From positions 2,059,001 to 2,123,000 of the forward strand of contig JAGGDC010000001.1 of NCBI GenBank assembly GCA_020809425.1: a DNA stretch of 64,000 nt, read 5' to 3'. The position numbers and the translations under genes are program-made. The notes below the pieces were generated by a model, which was not told where the DNA came from, did not search any database, and worked only from the letters and a program-made list of their open reading frames with translations. Numbering within the stretch: the stretch's first letter is position 1; each line of letters begins with the position of its first letter. This stretch comes from Candidatus Synoicihabitans palmerolidicus (GTDB lineage Bacteria > Verrucomicrobiota > Verrucomicrobiia > Opitutales > Opitutaceae). This document shows positions 30,139 to 40,265 of the stretch, in pieces.

Positions 30139-31143
30139 GTGGTGGCAAAAATACAACGGCGCATCACCGCCAAGGAACGCGAGGCGATTCATACCGGTTG
30201 GGCCCAGGGCAAAAGCGGCGCTCAGCTTGCCGCCGCCCTCGGCCGCGACGCCTCGGTGGTCAATCGCGAGATCACCCGCAACGGCGGGCGCTCCAGCTAC
30301 AGCGGCATGGATGCGCAGACTCGCGCTTGCCGTCGGCCCAAGTGCGCCGTGCGCAACAAAGTCGCCGACACGCCCGCCTTGCGCGACGAGGTGCTGGCCC
30401 TGTTTGCCACCGGCGCTACGCCCAAGCAAATCGAAGTCGCCTTGAGACGACGTCATGGCCTGGATCTGACCCGACGCGTGAGCCACGAAACCATCTACGA
30501 CTTCATCTACGTCCACTCCAAAGGCTCGGTTAAAAAGGAGTTGATCGCTTATTTGCGGCGCAAGAAGCCCCGGCGCAGTCCCGCCCCCCGCACCAAGGGC
30601 AAGCGCTCGGACCAGTTGCCGGGCGCGATCAATATCGGCGAGCGACCCGCTGAGGTGGAGCGCCGGGAGGTGCCCGGACACTGGGAGGCCGACTTGGTCA
30701 TGGGTGCGGGCAATCGCACCGCCATTTTGGTCATCACCGAACGGGTCTCCCGCTACGTGATGATCGTCCCGTTGGGCGACGCCAAAGACGCGATCAGCGT
30801 CGCCCGCGCTCTCATCCGGGCCTTCAAACGCCTGCCCGCCCACCTGCGCAAGACCCTCACCTACGACAACGGCCGCTAAATGGCCCAATATGCTGCCTTC
30901 TCCCTTGCCACAAAAGTGGCGGTCTACTTCTGCAATCCACACAGCCCTTGGCAGCGCGGTGCGGTCGCGAATATCAACGGTCTGATCCGGGAATACTTCC
31001 CTAAAGGCATCGACTTTAACACCGTCACCAAAGGCCAAATCGCCAAAGCGGAGTGGCTACTCAATAATCGCCCTCGCATCGGCTCGACGGACAGTCTCCC
31101 GCTGAAGTCTTTCATGCTATTATCCCAAAAAACTGTGCACTAG
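30139..31143 (+). pseudogene. IS30 transposase, copy B, in-frame stop
   Basis: GTG start after GGAGG (30127-30131). The frame is open for about 246 codons: HTH (ITAKEREAIHTGWAQGKS), first Asp in HWEADLVMG, second Asp in TYDNGR. Then comes a TAA (30877-30879) where relatives have Glu, and the frame continues to 31143. Exactly 33 residues after the second Asp, where the D(33)E motif needs Glu, the codon is GCG (Ala) in the segment RGAVANINGL. Both changes are also in copy A. Confidence 0.9.
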
Positions 31144-31158
31144 CCGCTTGACGCCGCC

Positions 31159-31860
31159 CTCGACTGGATCATTCGCCCCGGCGAACACTGGATGATCATG
31201 GGGCCCAACAGCTGTGGCAAGACATCCTTGCTTCGTGGCCTCACGGGATTCCTCACCCACACCGCAGGCGCGATCGAACTCCTCGGAGCCACCTATATGG
31301 TAAAACTGATTGGCGCGACATCCGCCGCTCCCTTGGACTCGTCTCCTCTGCTCTCCACGTCCACATTCCGCCCAACGAGGTCGCCCTCGAAACGGTCATC
31401 AACGGTCGCTATGACCAACTCGATTTCTGGGGCCGGGCCACCGCAAACGATACGCGCGCCGGTGGCTGCGTCGCATGGGGATAGCCGAGGTCGCTCATCG
31501 CGAATGGACTCTGTTGTCACAAGGCGAACGACAACGCGTCCTCATCGCCCGCGCTCTTGCCGCCGAACCGCAACTCCTCATTTTGGACGAGCCCTGCGCC
31601 GGTCTTGATCCCGTGGCGCGCGCGGCCTTTCTCCATCATTTGGATACGCTCACAAGCGATCCTCAATCTCCCCGCCTGGGCTGGTCACCCACCACGTAGA
31701 GGAGATCACCGCAGGATTCACCCACGCGTTGTTACTCGCTCAAGGTCGTCGTGTCATTGATGGCCCGCTCAAAACCGTGCTGACATCCGCCCACCTTTCC
31801 ACCGCATTCGACGCGCCGCTTCGCATCGTTCGCCGACGCTCGGGTTGGACTCTCAGTTGA
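31159..31860 (+). pseudogene. ABC transporter ATP-binding protein, truncated and frameshifted
   Basis: Stand-alone ABC ATPase of the ModF/YlmA sort. Walker A is GPNSCGKTSL, the signature [16 protein letters not shown], Walker [14 protein letters not shown] and the switch His is in VTHHVEEI. The first 20-30 residues are cut by IS30 copy B. Frame changes lie near 31300, 31440 and 31675; the restored end is TGA 31858-31860. No permease is nearby. Confidence 0.85.
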
Positions 31861-31906
31861 TCCACCTGACATGGGGAAATAGCCTCGGATCAAGCTCCTG
31901 CCTGCT

Positions 31907-32525
31907 TCATCCTACATAGTCCGCCAATCGAATTACATCCCCCGGACTCACCTGCAACGCTCGGGCATCAGCCATCGCTTGCATCGTGGTGTAAACCAGT
32001 CGTCCTCCCTCACGATAGCCAATGCTCGCTTCGCCACCTTAACTTTCGCCAGCGCACCGCTTCCGTACACATTTAACCCCGCCCGCCAAGGCACCCGCAC
32101 CACCGTGCCCGTGGCGATATCCACCAAAGTCACCATCCCCGCTTGCGACATACTGGCCAGGCCGTTGATGGTCGCGGCAGTCATCCCTCCTGCCGCACTG
32201 ACTGTTGCTGCCTTGCTGCCGTGACTCGCGTAGCCGACCCAACTCCCGCCGTACTCACCCGTCCTGCTCCTCCGACCGAGGCCGATGATACCCGACCTGA
32301 GGACCTCACACTCGCCGCCGCCCGCCCTGTTGCCATCACTGCCTCACCCGTGACTTCACCTCCCGTCTGCAACGATTTCGCCCCGACTTGGCTAGTTTGA
32401 ACCACCGCCGTACTCGCCAACTTGACCGGCGAAGTGGCTGCTTTCGCCAACGCCAATACGGTGCAACCTGATTGTAGCAATATAGCGACCAAGATGATAC
32501 CGGTCCAGGGCCGTAGGGGTTTCAT
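31907..32525 (-). pseudogene. lipoprotein of unknown function, frameshifted
   Basis: ATG 32525 starts a lipoprotein signal peptide with lipobox LLQSGC. An Ala/Val/Ser-rich low-complexity stretch follows, then, after frame changes near 32190 and 31995, a small domain GTVVRVPWRAGLNVYGSGAL and a tail ending ADYVG at TGA 31907-31909. About 200 residues when restored. Family unknown; probably anchored in the outer membrane. Confidence 0.65.
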
Positions 32526-32570
32526 GAACGCGACTTTGGTCAATCGCATCAACGCGTGAACCGCCCGCGC

Positions 32571-35500
32571 TTAATACCCTCCCGGAGGCCGCAACAACCC
32601 TCCCAAGACGCCAAAACTCTTCAATGGCTGCCCCCTCGATTTCTTGGCCAACGGAACCACCACCAGGGGCTTGGGTTTAGGTTTGTTTGAGTTCGTCTCT
32701 TGTCTCGCCAACACTGCCCCGCCTGATCTCGCCACTGCGATCGCCTGATCCATCTTCTTGGATGAGACTGGCTCCGCCGTGCCCAAATGCTGCGCAAACA
32801 GACTCACCCGCATTTCTTCCAACATCCAACGCAGTCGTCCGCCATTCGGCCCGTTTCCGAGTTCTGCCACCGCTTTGACGTAGGGTTTTATCTGCCCTTC
32901 TCGCTCTTCGTCCTTGCTCGGATTCTGCCTCCACCGTTCCGCGCGGAACTGCATTCCCTTCAAATAGCGCGGTAAATGCGAGAATTGATCAAAGGGCACC
33001 TCGCACAAATAACGAACTCCCACCAACGCCTTCAAATCTTCCTTCATCCGCCCATACGGAATCGGGTGCACCAGCAACGCCTGCCGGAGTTCCAAGGTTT
33101 CGCGCACGCCATCCATCAAACGTGGCACCACCCCGCGCACGTCCGTTTTCGCCTTCTCAGCGGCTGATACAAACGCCGTTTTGGTGCGTTTTCCTCCGGT
33201 GCTGGGCACTCGCTCCGGATTCGTCAACCACCGGGTGATTCCAGTCAACGCATCCGCCCTCAGCTCGACGATGGGCGCCAAGGTGCTGGCCAACGCCCCG
33301 ACATCCTTCATCGCCCTTAAATCCTTTTCCAACCAAGCCAAATCATATCGCAACGCCTGCGCCAACAAAGCCCGCAATCCCGCCGCGCCTCGTCGGGCCG
33401 CCACCTCCGCCGTACGTACCAACCGGACCACCACTCCTTCGCTCATGGATTCAAAGATTGGATACGCTTTCACAGGCACACCAGCCTGCTCCCCGATCAC
33501 CACTTCATCAGGCATTTCGTCCACGGGCCAATCCTCCAACGGATCCGTCTCCCACTTCTGACACGCACGCTTCCACAATCCCGGCGCATCCTTCGCCACC
33601 GACCGACTCATTTCTTTTTGCTGCACCTCCACCGCCAACTGCACTTCGACCAAATTCCGTGAACTCACGATCTCCTGCCCTTTATGGTCGGTCACCTTCA
33701 CCCGCACACAAAGATGCTCCGCCAAAGGACGCTCCGCCCAGACCGAGGGGGCGATTCGCAACTGAAATCGTTCCCCTAACAATACCGCCATCGCTTGGGC
33801 CAATGTTTCCCGTCGTCCCGTCAATTTATCGCGGGATATGAACTGTGGCATCATCACTTTGGCCGTCGTCGCCAACGGCATGACGACGCGGCGCAGGTCC
33901 TTGGGCAATCCTCGCAAATAGTGCTCCACTTTTGCCGGCAAATGCCCCGGCACCGCCCAGTCCAACGCCGCCGGGGTCAAATCCAACGCCGCCGCCACAT
34001 CCACGTCCAGAGTCACGCCGTCTTCCGCGTCACCCGGTTTGTAAACGTAGTTCAATGGCAACACTCCGTGGTTCAACGGCACCGACTCCGGAAAGGCCTG
34101 CGTATCGATTTCTTCCGCCGCCGGGTCCCGCAGATCATCCTCCTTGAACTGCAAAAACGCCGATTCATGGGCTTTCCGCTCTTTCACCAAACTAATGAGC
34201 TCCCCCACCGCCGATACCACATGACCGGCGTCAATCAAACGCGCCTCGTAAAACCGAAATATCGCCTCATCAAGATTCATCACCTCACCATCCCGCATGC
34301 GCGTCAGCTGATGCTCCATCACGCGACCTTTCTCCTCATCCCAGAACGGCTCGCTATGAGACCCTTTCACCAAATGTACCCCTAATTCCAGCGCCCACAC
34401 CGGGTCGAGTCGTGCGCAGGTTCACGCATAAAGCCGGGAGGTCTCCACGATCTCCGCTGCCATCATCCAGCGCGGTCCCTTGGGTTTATTCGAATTCGCC
34501 CCCGCCTTGGCGCCCGGGCTGCTCCGCTTGCGCTCCTCTTTCACAAACAATCCCGAGCCCGGAAAAATGTTCCCCCGTCGATCATGAGGCGCCTTGTAAC
34601 CTCCTTTTTCGTCGTCTCGCGCCGCGATGTTGCTCAACAATCCGGCCAGCACACAGCGATGGATTGATCGATACACCGCCTGCCCGAATCGAAGCTTTGC
34701 CGAGCATTCCTCCGGCGTCGCCGTATCTGCTTGTCCATCCCACACCGAGCTCGGTTGAAAATCACGGCGGGCCCGTAGCGTATCCAATAACTGGGCATGG
34801 ATGTCCCGCCACTCCCGCATCCGGGAGTAACCCAAAAAATAATCCCGACACCACCGCCTCATGCGTCCTTGCGACAGTTGTTCAAACTGATCGTGCAACG
34901 CTGCCCTAATTTCCAACAACGTCAGAAAATCCGACTCCGGATGCGTAAACCGACGGTGGGCCGCGTCGGCCGCTCCCTGCTTGTCCAGCGGTCGCTCCCG
35001 TGGGTCCTGAACACTCAAGCCCGCCGCGATAATCACGACCTCCCTGACGGCCTTCTCCGTGCGCGCCTGCAGGATCATGCACCCTACGATCGGATCCACC
35101 GGTAAGCGCGCCAGTTCCCGACCTACATTCGTCAGTTCTTTCTCAGGTCCGGTGGCCTCGATCGCATGCAATTCGTCCAACAGCGCATAGCCCGATCGGA
35201 TCGCCTTTGCCGCCGGCATGTTGATGAACGGAAAACGCTCGATGTCACCAAGCCCTAACGCCTTCATCCGTAGAATTACATCCGCCAGATTTGCCCGCTG
35301 AATCTCCGGGTGAGTGAACCGCAGTCCTTCCTCGTAGTCTTTCTCAGAATACAATCGCACGCACACGCCCTCCGCCACCCGACCCGCCCGGCCCTTGCGC
35401 TGGTCCGCACTGGATTTCGCCACCGGCTCAATCGGGAGCCGCCGGGTCCGCGCTTGCGGAGAATACCGGCTCAATCGTGACAATCCGGTATCCACCACAT

Positions 35501-36482
35501 ATCTGATACCTGGCAACGTGAGCGAGGTCTCCGCGATATTCGTCGCCACGATGATACGCCGCCGAGCCGTCGCCGTGAAAACCCTCTGCTGTTCACTGTT
35601 CGACAACCGTCCAAACAACGGAATCAAATCGCACTTTCGCGCCTCGCTTCCGAGGAAATCAATCGTCTCCCGGATATCGCGCTCCGTCGGCATGAAAACG
35701 AGGATGTCGCCTGCCGCCGTGGTGGATAAAATGCGGTGCACCGCCTCCACAGCGCCGTCGACATAGTGCAGCGCCTCCGCCTTCGACGTGCTCTCGTTGC
35801 CTTCCGCTTCATCCGATCCCAACCCGTCCAACAGGGCATAGACCACTTCCACCGGATAAGTCCGGCCCGAAACTTCAATGACAGGTGCATCCTCGAACGC
35901 CTTGCTAAACGCCGCCGTATCAATCGTCGCCGAAGTGATCACTATCCGCAGCTCTGGCCGACGCAGAGATAACAACCGCAAGTGCCCGAGCAGAAAATCA
36001 ATGTTCAGTGAGCGCTCATGCGCTTCGTCAATAATGATGGTATCGTATTCGCTCAGCTGTGGATCCGACTGCACTTCAGCCAACAGCATCCCGTCCGTCA
36101 TGAACTTAACCACCGTATCCTTGGTCGTCTGATCGCTGAAACGCACCTTGCAGCCCACCTCGCGCCCCCACCGCACTCCCATTTCCTCTGCGACTCGCTT
36201 CGAAACCGACAAGGCGGCCACCCGCCGTGGCTGGGTACAGGCGATGCGCCCCTGCGATCCTCCTCCAGCCGTCAGGCAAAGCTTGGGAATCTGGGTTGTT
36301 TTTCCAGATCCGGTCTCACCGGCCAAAATAATCACGTTGTGCTCCTGCAACGCGTCCACGATTTCGCCTGCCCGCGCACTGATGATGAGCAAGTCGGGCG
36401 GAAACTCGAAACGAAAGGGAAATGGCTTTTGATTTGGCGCGGACACGAAAGGGAAACCCAATGTGATCGCCTCCCTACTCAT
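32571..36482 (-). pseudogene. hrpA: ATP-dependent RNA helicase HrpA, one in-frame TGA
   Basis: DEAH-box helicase of about 1300 residues. Walker A AGETGSGKTTQ, DEAH box IIIDEAHERS, SAT motif ITSATI, and QRKGRAGRVAEGVCVRLY are all in the N-terminal part. The HrpA-specific C-terminal domain (DUF3418) occupies the second half. The two halves are in the same frame, separated only by TGA 34422-34424 in the sequence RLYA-stop-TCARLDPVW, probably from an Arg CGA codon. The ATG at 36482 follows a GGAGGG-rich site. All other residues look conserved, so the loss is recent or the halves are made separately. Confidence 0.9.
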
Positions 36483-37016
36483 GGCTGGCAAGTCCCCCCT
36501 CCCTCCTCCCCTCCCTCAAGACGTCCTTTTCCGCGTCGTGCGCATCTCCGCCACTCACGGTCGCATGATCATGGTCATTGCCGGATTTTTCGCGATCCTT
36601 GCCGCGATGAGCCATCAAATCGCCCCGCCATCACTGGCGCGCTCACGGTGGGAATGGGGGCATGCGAGCGCCACGGCTCCGATCGCTTGCGTTCCGGCGA
36701 CCGCCAAGGCGTCTCTTGGATGATCGCAGGTGAATTGGGTTTACTCCTGATTTTGCTCTTCTACGCCAGCTGGATGATGACCCATTTCGATTTCGTGGAG
36801 TTCCAGCGTAATCTACTGGAGTGGTATCTGGAATACATGAACACCAAATTTGAATCGGCGAATATCTCTCCCGACGACCTCCCGGCGGTTTTTCAATTTT
36901 CCAATACGATAACCTACGGATTGGTGGGCATTTTGACCCTCGTTTACCAAGGTGGACTCGCTCTGTTCTACCATCGTCAGCGTCCGGCCATCGCCCAAGC
37001 TCTTGATCACTCCTAA
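36481..37016 (+). pseudogene. membrane protein of unknown function, one frameshift
   Basis: Begins at ATG 36481 with a Pro-rich lead and one helix (MIMVIAGFFAILAAMSHQIA). The frame breaks near 36628; the next frame supplies AITGALTVGMGACERHGSDR, then helices GELGLLLILLFYASWMM and ITYGLVGILTLVYQGG, ending at TAA 37014-37016. About 175 residues when restored, three membrane spans. Its start codon shares CATG with the divergent hrpA start. No family recognised. Confidence 0.6.
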
Positions 37017-37067
37017 TCTCGGAGCCCAAACTTGCATGGCAATCGGGAACACTTAGCGTTCCCGGCC

Positions 37068-37709
37068 ATGTCTAAAGAGCGCTACATTGCTGCCAAAGAG
37101 GCCTGGGCTGCCAAACAAGGTGCCAAAGACGTGCAGCCGCGCGCCGAAGCTGCCTCCGATCGGTTGCCGCCCGGGCAAAAATTAACGTCCAATTTCCCCG
37201 TCCTCGATCTGGGCATCCAACCGGATGTCCCGCTCTCGGAATGGACCCTCACTCTCGACGGAGCGGTGGAGTCCCCTTTCACTCTCGATTGGACCGCGTT
37301 CAACGCGCTCCTTCAGGTCGACGACGTCAGCGACTGCCACTGTGTAACCACTTGGAGTAAATACGATTGCCGTTGGACTGGCGCCGCCTTCACCGAACTC
37401 TACGCACGCGTTAAACCGACAGCCGCCGCTCGCTTCGTCTACTTCACCGGCTACGATGGCTATTCCACCAACGTCCCTCTCGAAAATTGTCTCGACGACG
37501 ACGTCCTCATCGCTACTCACTTCGATCACCCCCCTCTGAGTCGCGAACACGGTGAACCCGCACCTGTGGTTCTCCCCAAACTCTACGCCTGGAAAGGCAC
37601 TAAGTTCGTCAAAGGCATCCATTTTCTTCCCGCAGACAAACTTGGGTTCTGGGAGATCCGTGGCTACTTCGACCGTGCTGATCCTTGGAAAGAAGAGCGA
37701 TACGCCTGA
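37068..37709 (+). CDS. sulfite oxidase-like molybdopterin oxidoreductase
   Basis: 213 residues, small member of the oxidoreductase molybdopterin-binding family (YuiH-like), without a signal peptide. The cofactor-site Cys is in DCHCVTTWSKYDCRW, and the family segments LYAWKGTKFVKGIHFLP and GFWEIRGYFDRADPWKEERY close the domain. The substrate is unknown. The ATG at 37068 gives the usual MSKERYIAAKEAW lead. Complete, unlike both neighbours. Confidence 0.88.
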   Translation: MSKERYIAAKEAWAAKQGAKDVQPRAEAASDRLPPGQKLTSNFPVLDLGIQPDVPLSEWTLTLDGAVESPFTLDWTAFNALLQVDDVSDCHCVTTWSKYDCRWTGAAFTELYARVKPTAAARFVYFTGYDGYSTNVPLENCLDDDVLIATHFDHPPLSREHGEPAPVVLPKLYAWKGTKFVKGIHFLPADKLGFWEIRGYFDRADPWKEERYA

Positions 37710-37753
37710 TCCGGCGCGAGGGCGGGCGATTCCCCGGCGGTTAAAAATCTGCG

Positions 37754-37764
37754 CCCCCCCCCCC
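37754..37764. repeat. homopolymer of 11 C
   Basis: An unbroken run of eleven C on the plus strand in the 146-base spacer between the molybdopterin protein and the LysR stub. Such runs slip easily and are also prone to sequencing miscounts. Confidence 0.8.
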
Positions 37765-37855
37765 ACAAAATTACTAGACCTGGTCACAACTGGCTCAGTT
37801 GTTGCTATCGGTGGAATGTGCAGCGAAGACCGCCGCTCGCCAATTTTGCCGACTC

Positions 37856-38128
37856 ATGCCGATTCTCGACAGCCGTAAACTGCTCGCCTTCGTCACTTTG
37901 GTCAAGGTGGGCAGCTTCACGCTCGCAGCCAAAGAGCTGAACGTCACCCAATCTGCGGTGAGCCACTCGATCAAGTCACTTGAAGATGAACTTCAACTCC
38001 ACTTGGTCGACCGACGGGGTCGCAAAATTCGCCTCACGCCTCCCGGCAAAGAGCTACTGAACCACGCCCACCGCATACTCACTGAGATGCAGGAAGCTCG
38101 CGCCGATCTCGCCCTCTACGTGCGCTAA
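37856..38128 (+). pseudogene. LysR-family regulator, only the DNA-binding domain left
   Basis: The ATG at 37856 starts a typical LysR winged HTH: FVTLVKVGSFTLAAKELNVT, then QSAVSHSIKSLEDEL. The linker helix follows, and a stop comes 90 residues in. The ligand-binding domain (about 200 residues) is absent downstream. The stub could still bind DNA, but it more likely is a truncated gene. Confidence 0.75.
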
Positions 38129-38170
38129 ACTACGGTCCCATCACCATCTACCACTGGGTCTGAACCGACC

Positions 38171-38200
38171 CCAAAAAAGCGACGCTTCCGGCGTCGTTTT
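38171..38200 (-). terminator. terminator after tRNA-Leu
   Basis: Stem CGACGC (38180-38185) pairs with GCGTCG (38191-38196) around a 5-nt loop, followed on the minus strand by six T (A-run 38173-38178). The plus strand also has a T-run (38197-38200), so it may serve both directions. Confidence 0.8.
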
Positions 38201-38208
38201 GTTTGGAG

Positions 38209-38293
38209 TGGTGCCCAGGGCGGGACTCGAACCCGCACACCTCGCGGCACAGGCTTCTGAGACCTGCGTGTCTACCAATTCCACCACCTGGGC
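38209..38293 (-). tRNA. tRNA-Leu (CAG)
   Basis: Cloverleaf with acceptor GCCCAGG/CCTGGGC, D-arm with AATTGGTAGAC, anticodon stem CAGGT/GCCTG around the loop CTCAGAA (anticodon CAG), a long variable arm, and T-arm GCGGGTTCGAGTCCCGC. CCA is encoded in the DNA. The long variable arm and the anticodon both fit leucine. Confidence 0.95.
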
Positions 38294-38658
38294 ACAGAGG
38301 GGAACGAGGAACACACGAACCGAGCGTCTCCTTGGCAAGTCCTGAATTGATTGAATCTATCCATATTACTCCTGGCCTCGTCTCCTCCCGAAGTAAAACA
38401 CGCGTCCATCGAGCCAAATATCCGGCTGGTGTTATTATTTTTCCTCATCCCAACCTCCATTCAGTGCCAAGCCAGTAAACCGATTCCCTCAAAGTCCAGC
38501 TGATCGAGTTTTCAATCCGCCGCACAGCATTTGATTCCAATTGCCCCTCGCCGACAAGAATCTGGTGTTTTTAGGTCGGTGTGCCGATAGGGTCTGCCGC
38601 CGTCACGCCATGAACCGCCGCATAGCCATCATAAATCCCGATCCTCTAACTTTCTCCC
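38294..38658. other. gap upstream of tRNA-Leu
   Basis: 365 bases with no supported gene. It should hold the tRNA promoter on the minus strand and any promoter for the fragment at 38659. A 17-codon open frame at 38609 ending in the next ATG is seen, but I do not claim it as a gene. Confidence 0.4.
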
Positions 38659-38738
38659 CATGAGCAAGGTCGACACTATCCGCCAGATTCTATCGGAACG
38701 CATGCTCGGTATCGTCCCCATCGAAAGCATCCAACACC
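38659..38738 (+). pseudogene. N-terminal stub of an unidentified gene
   Basis: ATG 38659 starts 26 residues, MSKVDTIRQILSERMLGIVP and a few more, of good coding quality. IS630 then cuts it at 38739. The region right of the element codes for a different gene on the other strand, so the remainder is lost. Family unknown. Confidence 0.45.
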
Positions 38739-38740
38739 TA

Positions 38741-39774
38741 GTGTGCTGAGAGTTAATGAACTATACTAAATGAAAGGATGCGGCGGTGCGGGCGCGTTGG
38801 ATTTTATCCAGGATGGCGGAGCCTTCGGCCTTCCAAGTGTAGCGTAGCGGGTGGGTTCGAAGTCGCGTGCGCCCATGTAGGTTTCGATGGCGTTGGTGAG
38901 GTCTCGAACGCTGGTGAAGCTGCCATCGCGGATACAATCGACAGTGAGGTCGCGGAAGAATCGCTCCACTAGATTCAACCAGGAAGAGGATGTTGGAGTG
39001 CAGTGCGATGCAGTGCGCTGCGCTCGACGCCATGGGCTTTGGCATGGCGCTGATTGCGCCACTTTATCCAGCTCTTCACTTTGGCGTGCTTGTGGGTGGC
39101 GTAGTTGTCGATGATCAGATGCAGGACCCAGCCGTCGGGTGCCTGCGCATCGATGTGCTTGAGGAAACCGAGCCATTCGCGGTGGGTATGCCGAGAGGGT
39201 GCGTCGCATGATTTTGCCGTCCAGATAGCCGAGGGCGGCGAATAGCGTGACCGTGCCGTCGCGGGTGTAATCGTGGGTGGCGGTTTTGATGTGCCCGATA
39301 CCCAATGGCAGGCCCGGCTGGGTGCGCTCAAGCGCCTGGTACTGGCTTTTCTCGTCGCAACACAGCACCAAGGCCGTGGAGGACCAGCGGGTGCGCCCGG
39401 CCGGGGGTTGCGTGACCTCAGTGACGATCTGAGCGCGAATCGCCACATCCACATTCGGCTTCCGGCCCGAACGTCTCGCTTCGGCCCATCCAGCCAACCC
39501 TGCCTCACGAAATCGCTTTTCCCACTTCGCCACCACCGGACGATTCACTCCGATCTGAACAGCCACCGTCTCCTGGCTTTTCCCTTCGGCCCGCAACAAC
39601 ACGATGCGCGCCCGCCTGACCTCCCGTTGCGGCGTGGTCGGGCGTTTGATCATCTATTCAAGTTCTTGATGCTGCTCGGCATCAATGATTAGCGGATTAA
39701 CAGGGCGGGCCATGCCCCCATCCTGCACTACTATGTTTGTTTCGTTTAGTATAGCTAATTAACTCCCACTACAC
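38741..39774. mobile_element. IS630-family element
   Basis: About 1.03 kb with 37-bp terminal inverted repeats (6 mismatches), starting TAGTGTGCTGAGAGTTAATG on the left. Flanked by TA on both sides (38739-38740 and 39775-39776, each within CTAG), the target duplication expected for IS630/Tc1 elements. Confidence 0.88.
38766..39653 (-). pseudogene. IS630 transposase, deleted and frameshifted
   Basis: Helix-turn-helix start (RRARIVLLRAEGKSQETVAV) and catalytic LCCDEKSQYQALERTQPG. An internal deletion joins RTRWSSTAL to the DEK motif, removing about 60-70 residues. The second Asp (LIIDNYATHK) and the Glu (SSWLNLVERFFRDL) are in different frames because of shifts near 39205 and 38985; a last shift lies near 38860. 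Not functional. Confidence 0.88.
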
Positions 39775-39784
39775 TAGGCGACGC

Positions 39785-40117
39785 TTATTCACGACCGAGG
39801 GCGTCGGCTGGTTCTGAGCGAGCAGGGGGCAAATCCTCAGAGACTGCGATAATGGCACGCGTCTTGGGTTTCAGTTTCGGGCGTCTGCGATTGGCGGCGA
39901 TGGTGGACCGCAGGGAGAGTGCACGTTCATACCGTATTTCAATCAAACGAATCGGTGGGGCGGGAAACACCATGGGACCCGGCTTGGAGGGTTTGAACGG
40001 GTTCCGATTCACCTCGAGCACAAAATCGGGCATCACCGCCACAGACTCGTCTTCTGACGCATGAACAAAATTCAGCGCCGAACAGATTAGAACGACGAAG
40101 GGAAAGCGGCGATTCAT
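39785..40117 (-). CDS. small secreted protein, unknown function
   Basis: 110 residues: signal peptide MNRRFPFVVLICSALNFVHA, then a basic, Pro-rich body with VNRNPFKPSKPGPMVFPAPP and a Lys/Arg-rich centre. No recognised domain. It resembles small periplasmic or pilus-assembly accessory proteins in composition only. Complete, and its start looks natural. A moderately sure gene, function unknown. Confidence 0.55.
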   Translation of the reverse strand: MNRRFPFVVLICSALNFVHASEDESVAVMPDFVLEVNRNPFKPSKPGPMVFPAPPIRLIEIRYERALSLRSTIAANRRRPKLKPKTRAIIAVSEDLPPARSEPADALGRE

Positions 40118-40265
40118 GGCGACTACGGGACCACGGGGGCAACCCTCTGCTGACCGCTTACTGCGCTCATGGCGAATCCTTAAATCGTCCGTCTCGCTCA
40201 CTTTAAACCTGTCACAACTGCGCAGGGTTGTCTTCCAGCTGCACGGTGATTTGCGTGGACTCACT

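Larger units (their letters stand above)
29882..31158. mobile_element. IS30-family insertion sequence, copy B
   Basis: 1277 bp. The same imperfect ends as copy A are found (left from GCCGTAGTC, right to GACGCCGCC), with the shared AGTGCACAG core. Flanking triplets are CAT and CTC, so there is no target duplication. The left flank is an O-antigen ligase piece and the right flank an ABC ATPase piece, which implies a deletion or recombination after insertion. Confidence 0.85.

Noticed and set aside
29890..31038. A 382-codon open frame antisense to IS30 copy B
   Set aside because: It mirrors the transposase codon pattern in GC-rich DNA, has no family match, and includes the IS leader; a shadow frame.
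34422..34424. TGA in hrpA as selenocysteine
   Set aside because: The site looks like an ordinary Arg position, HrpA is not a known selenoprotein, and TAG and TAA stops of the same kind occur in other genes here.
38609..38662. A 17-codon leader-peptide-like frame ending in the next start codon
   Set aside because: Too short, no regulatory codon runs or attenuator hairpin, and the downstream gene is only a stub.
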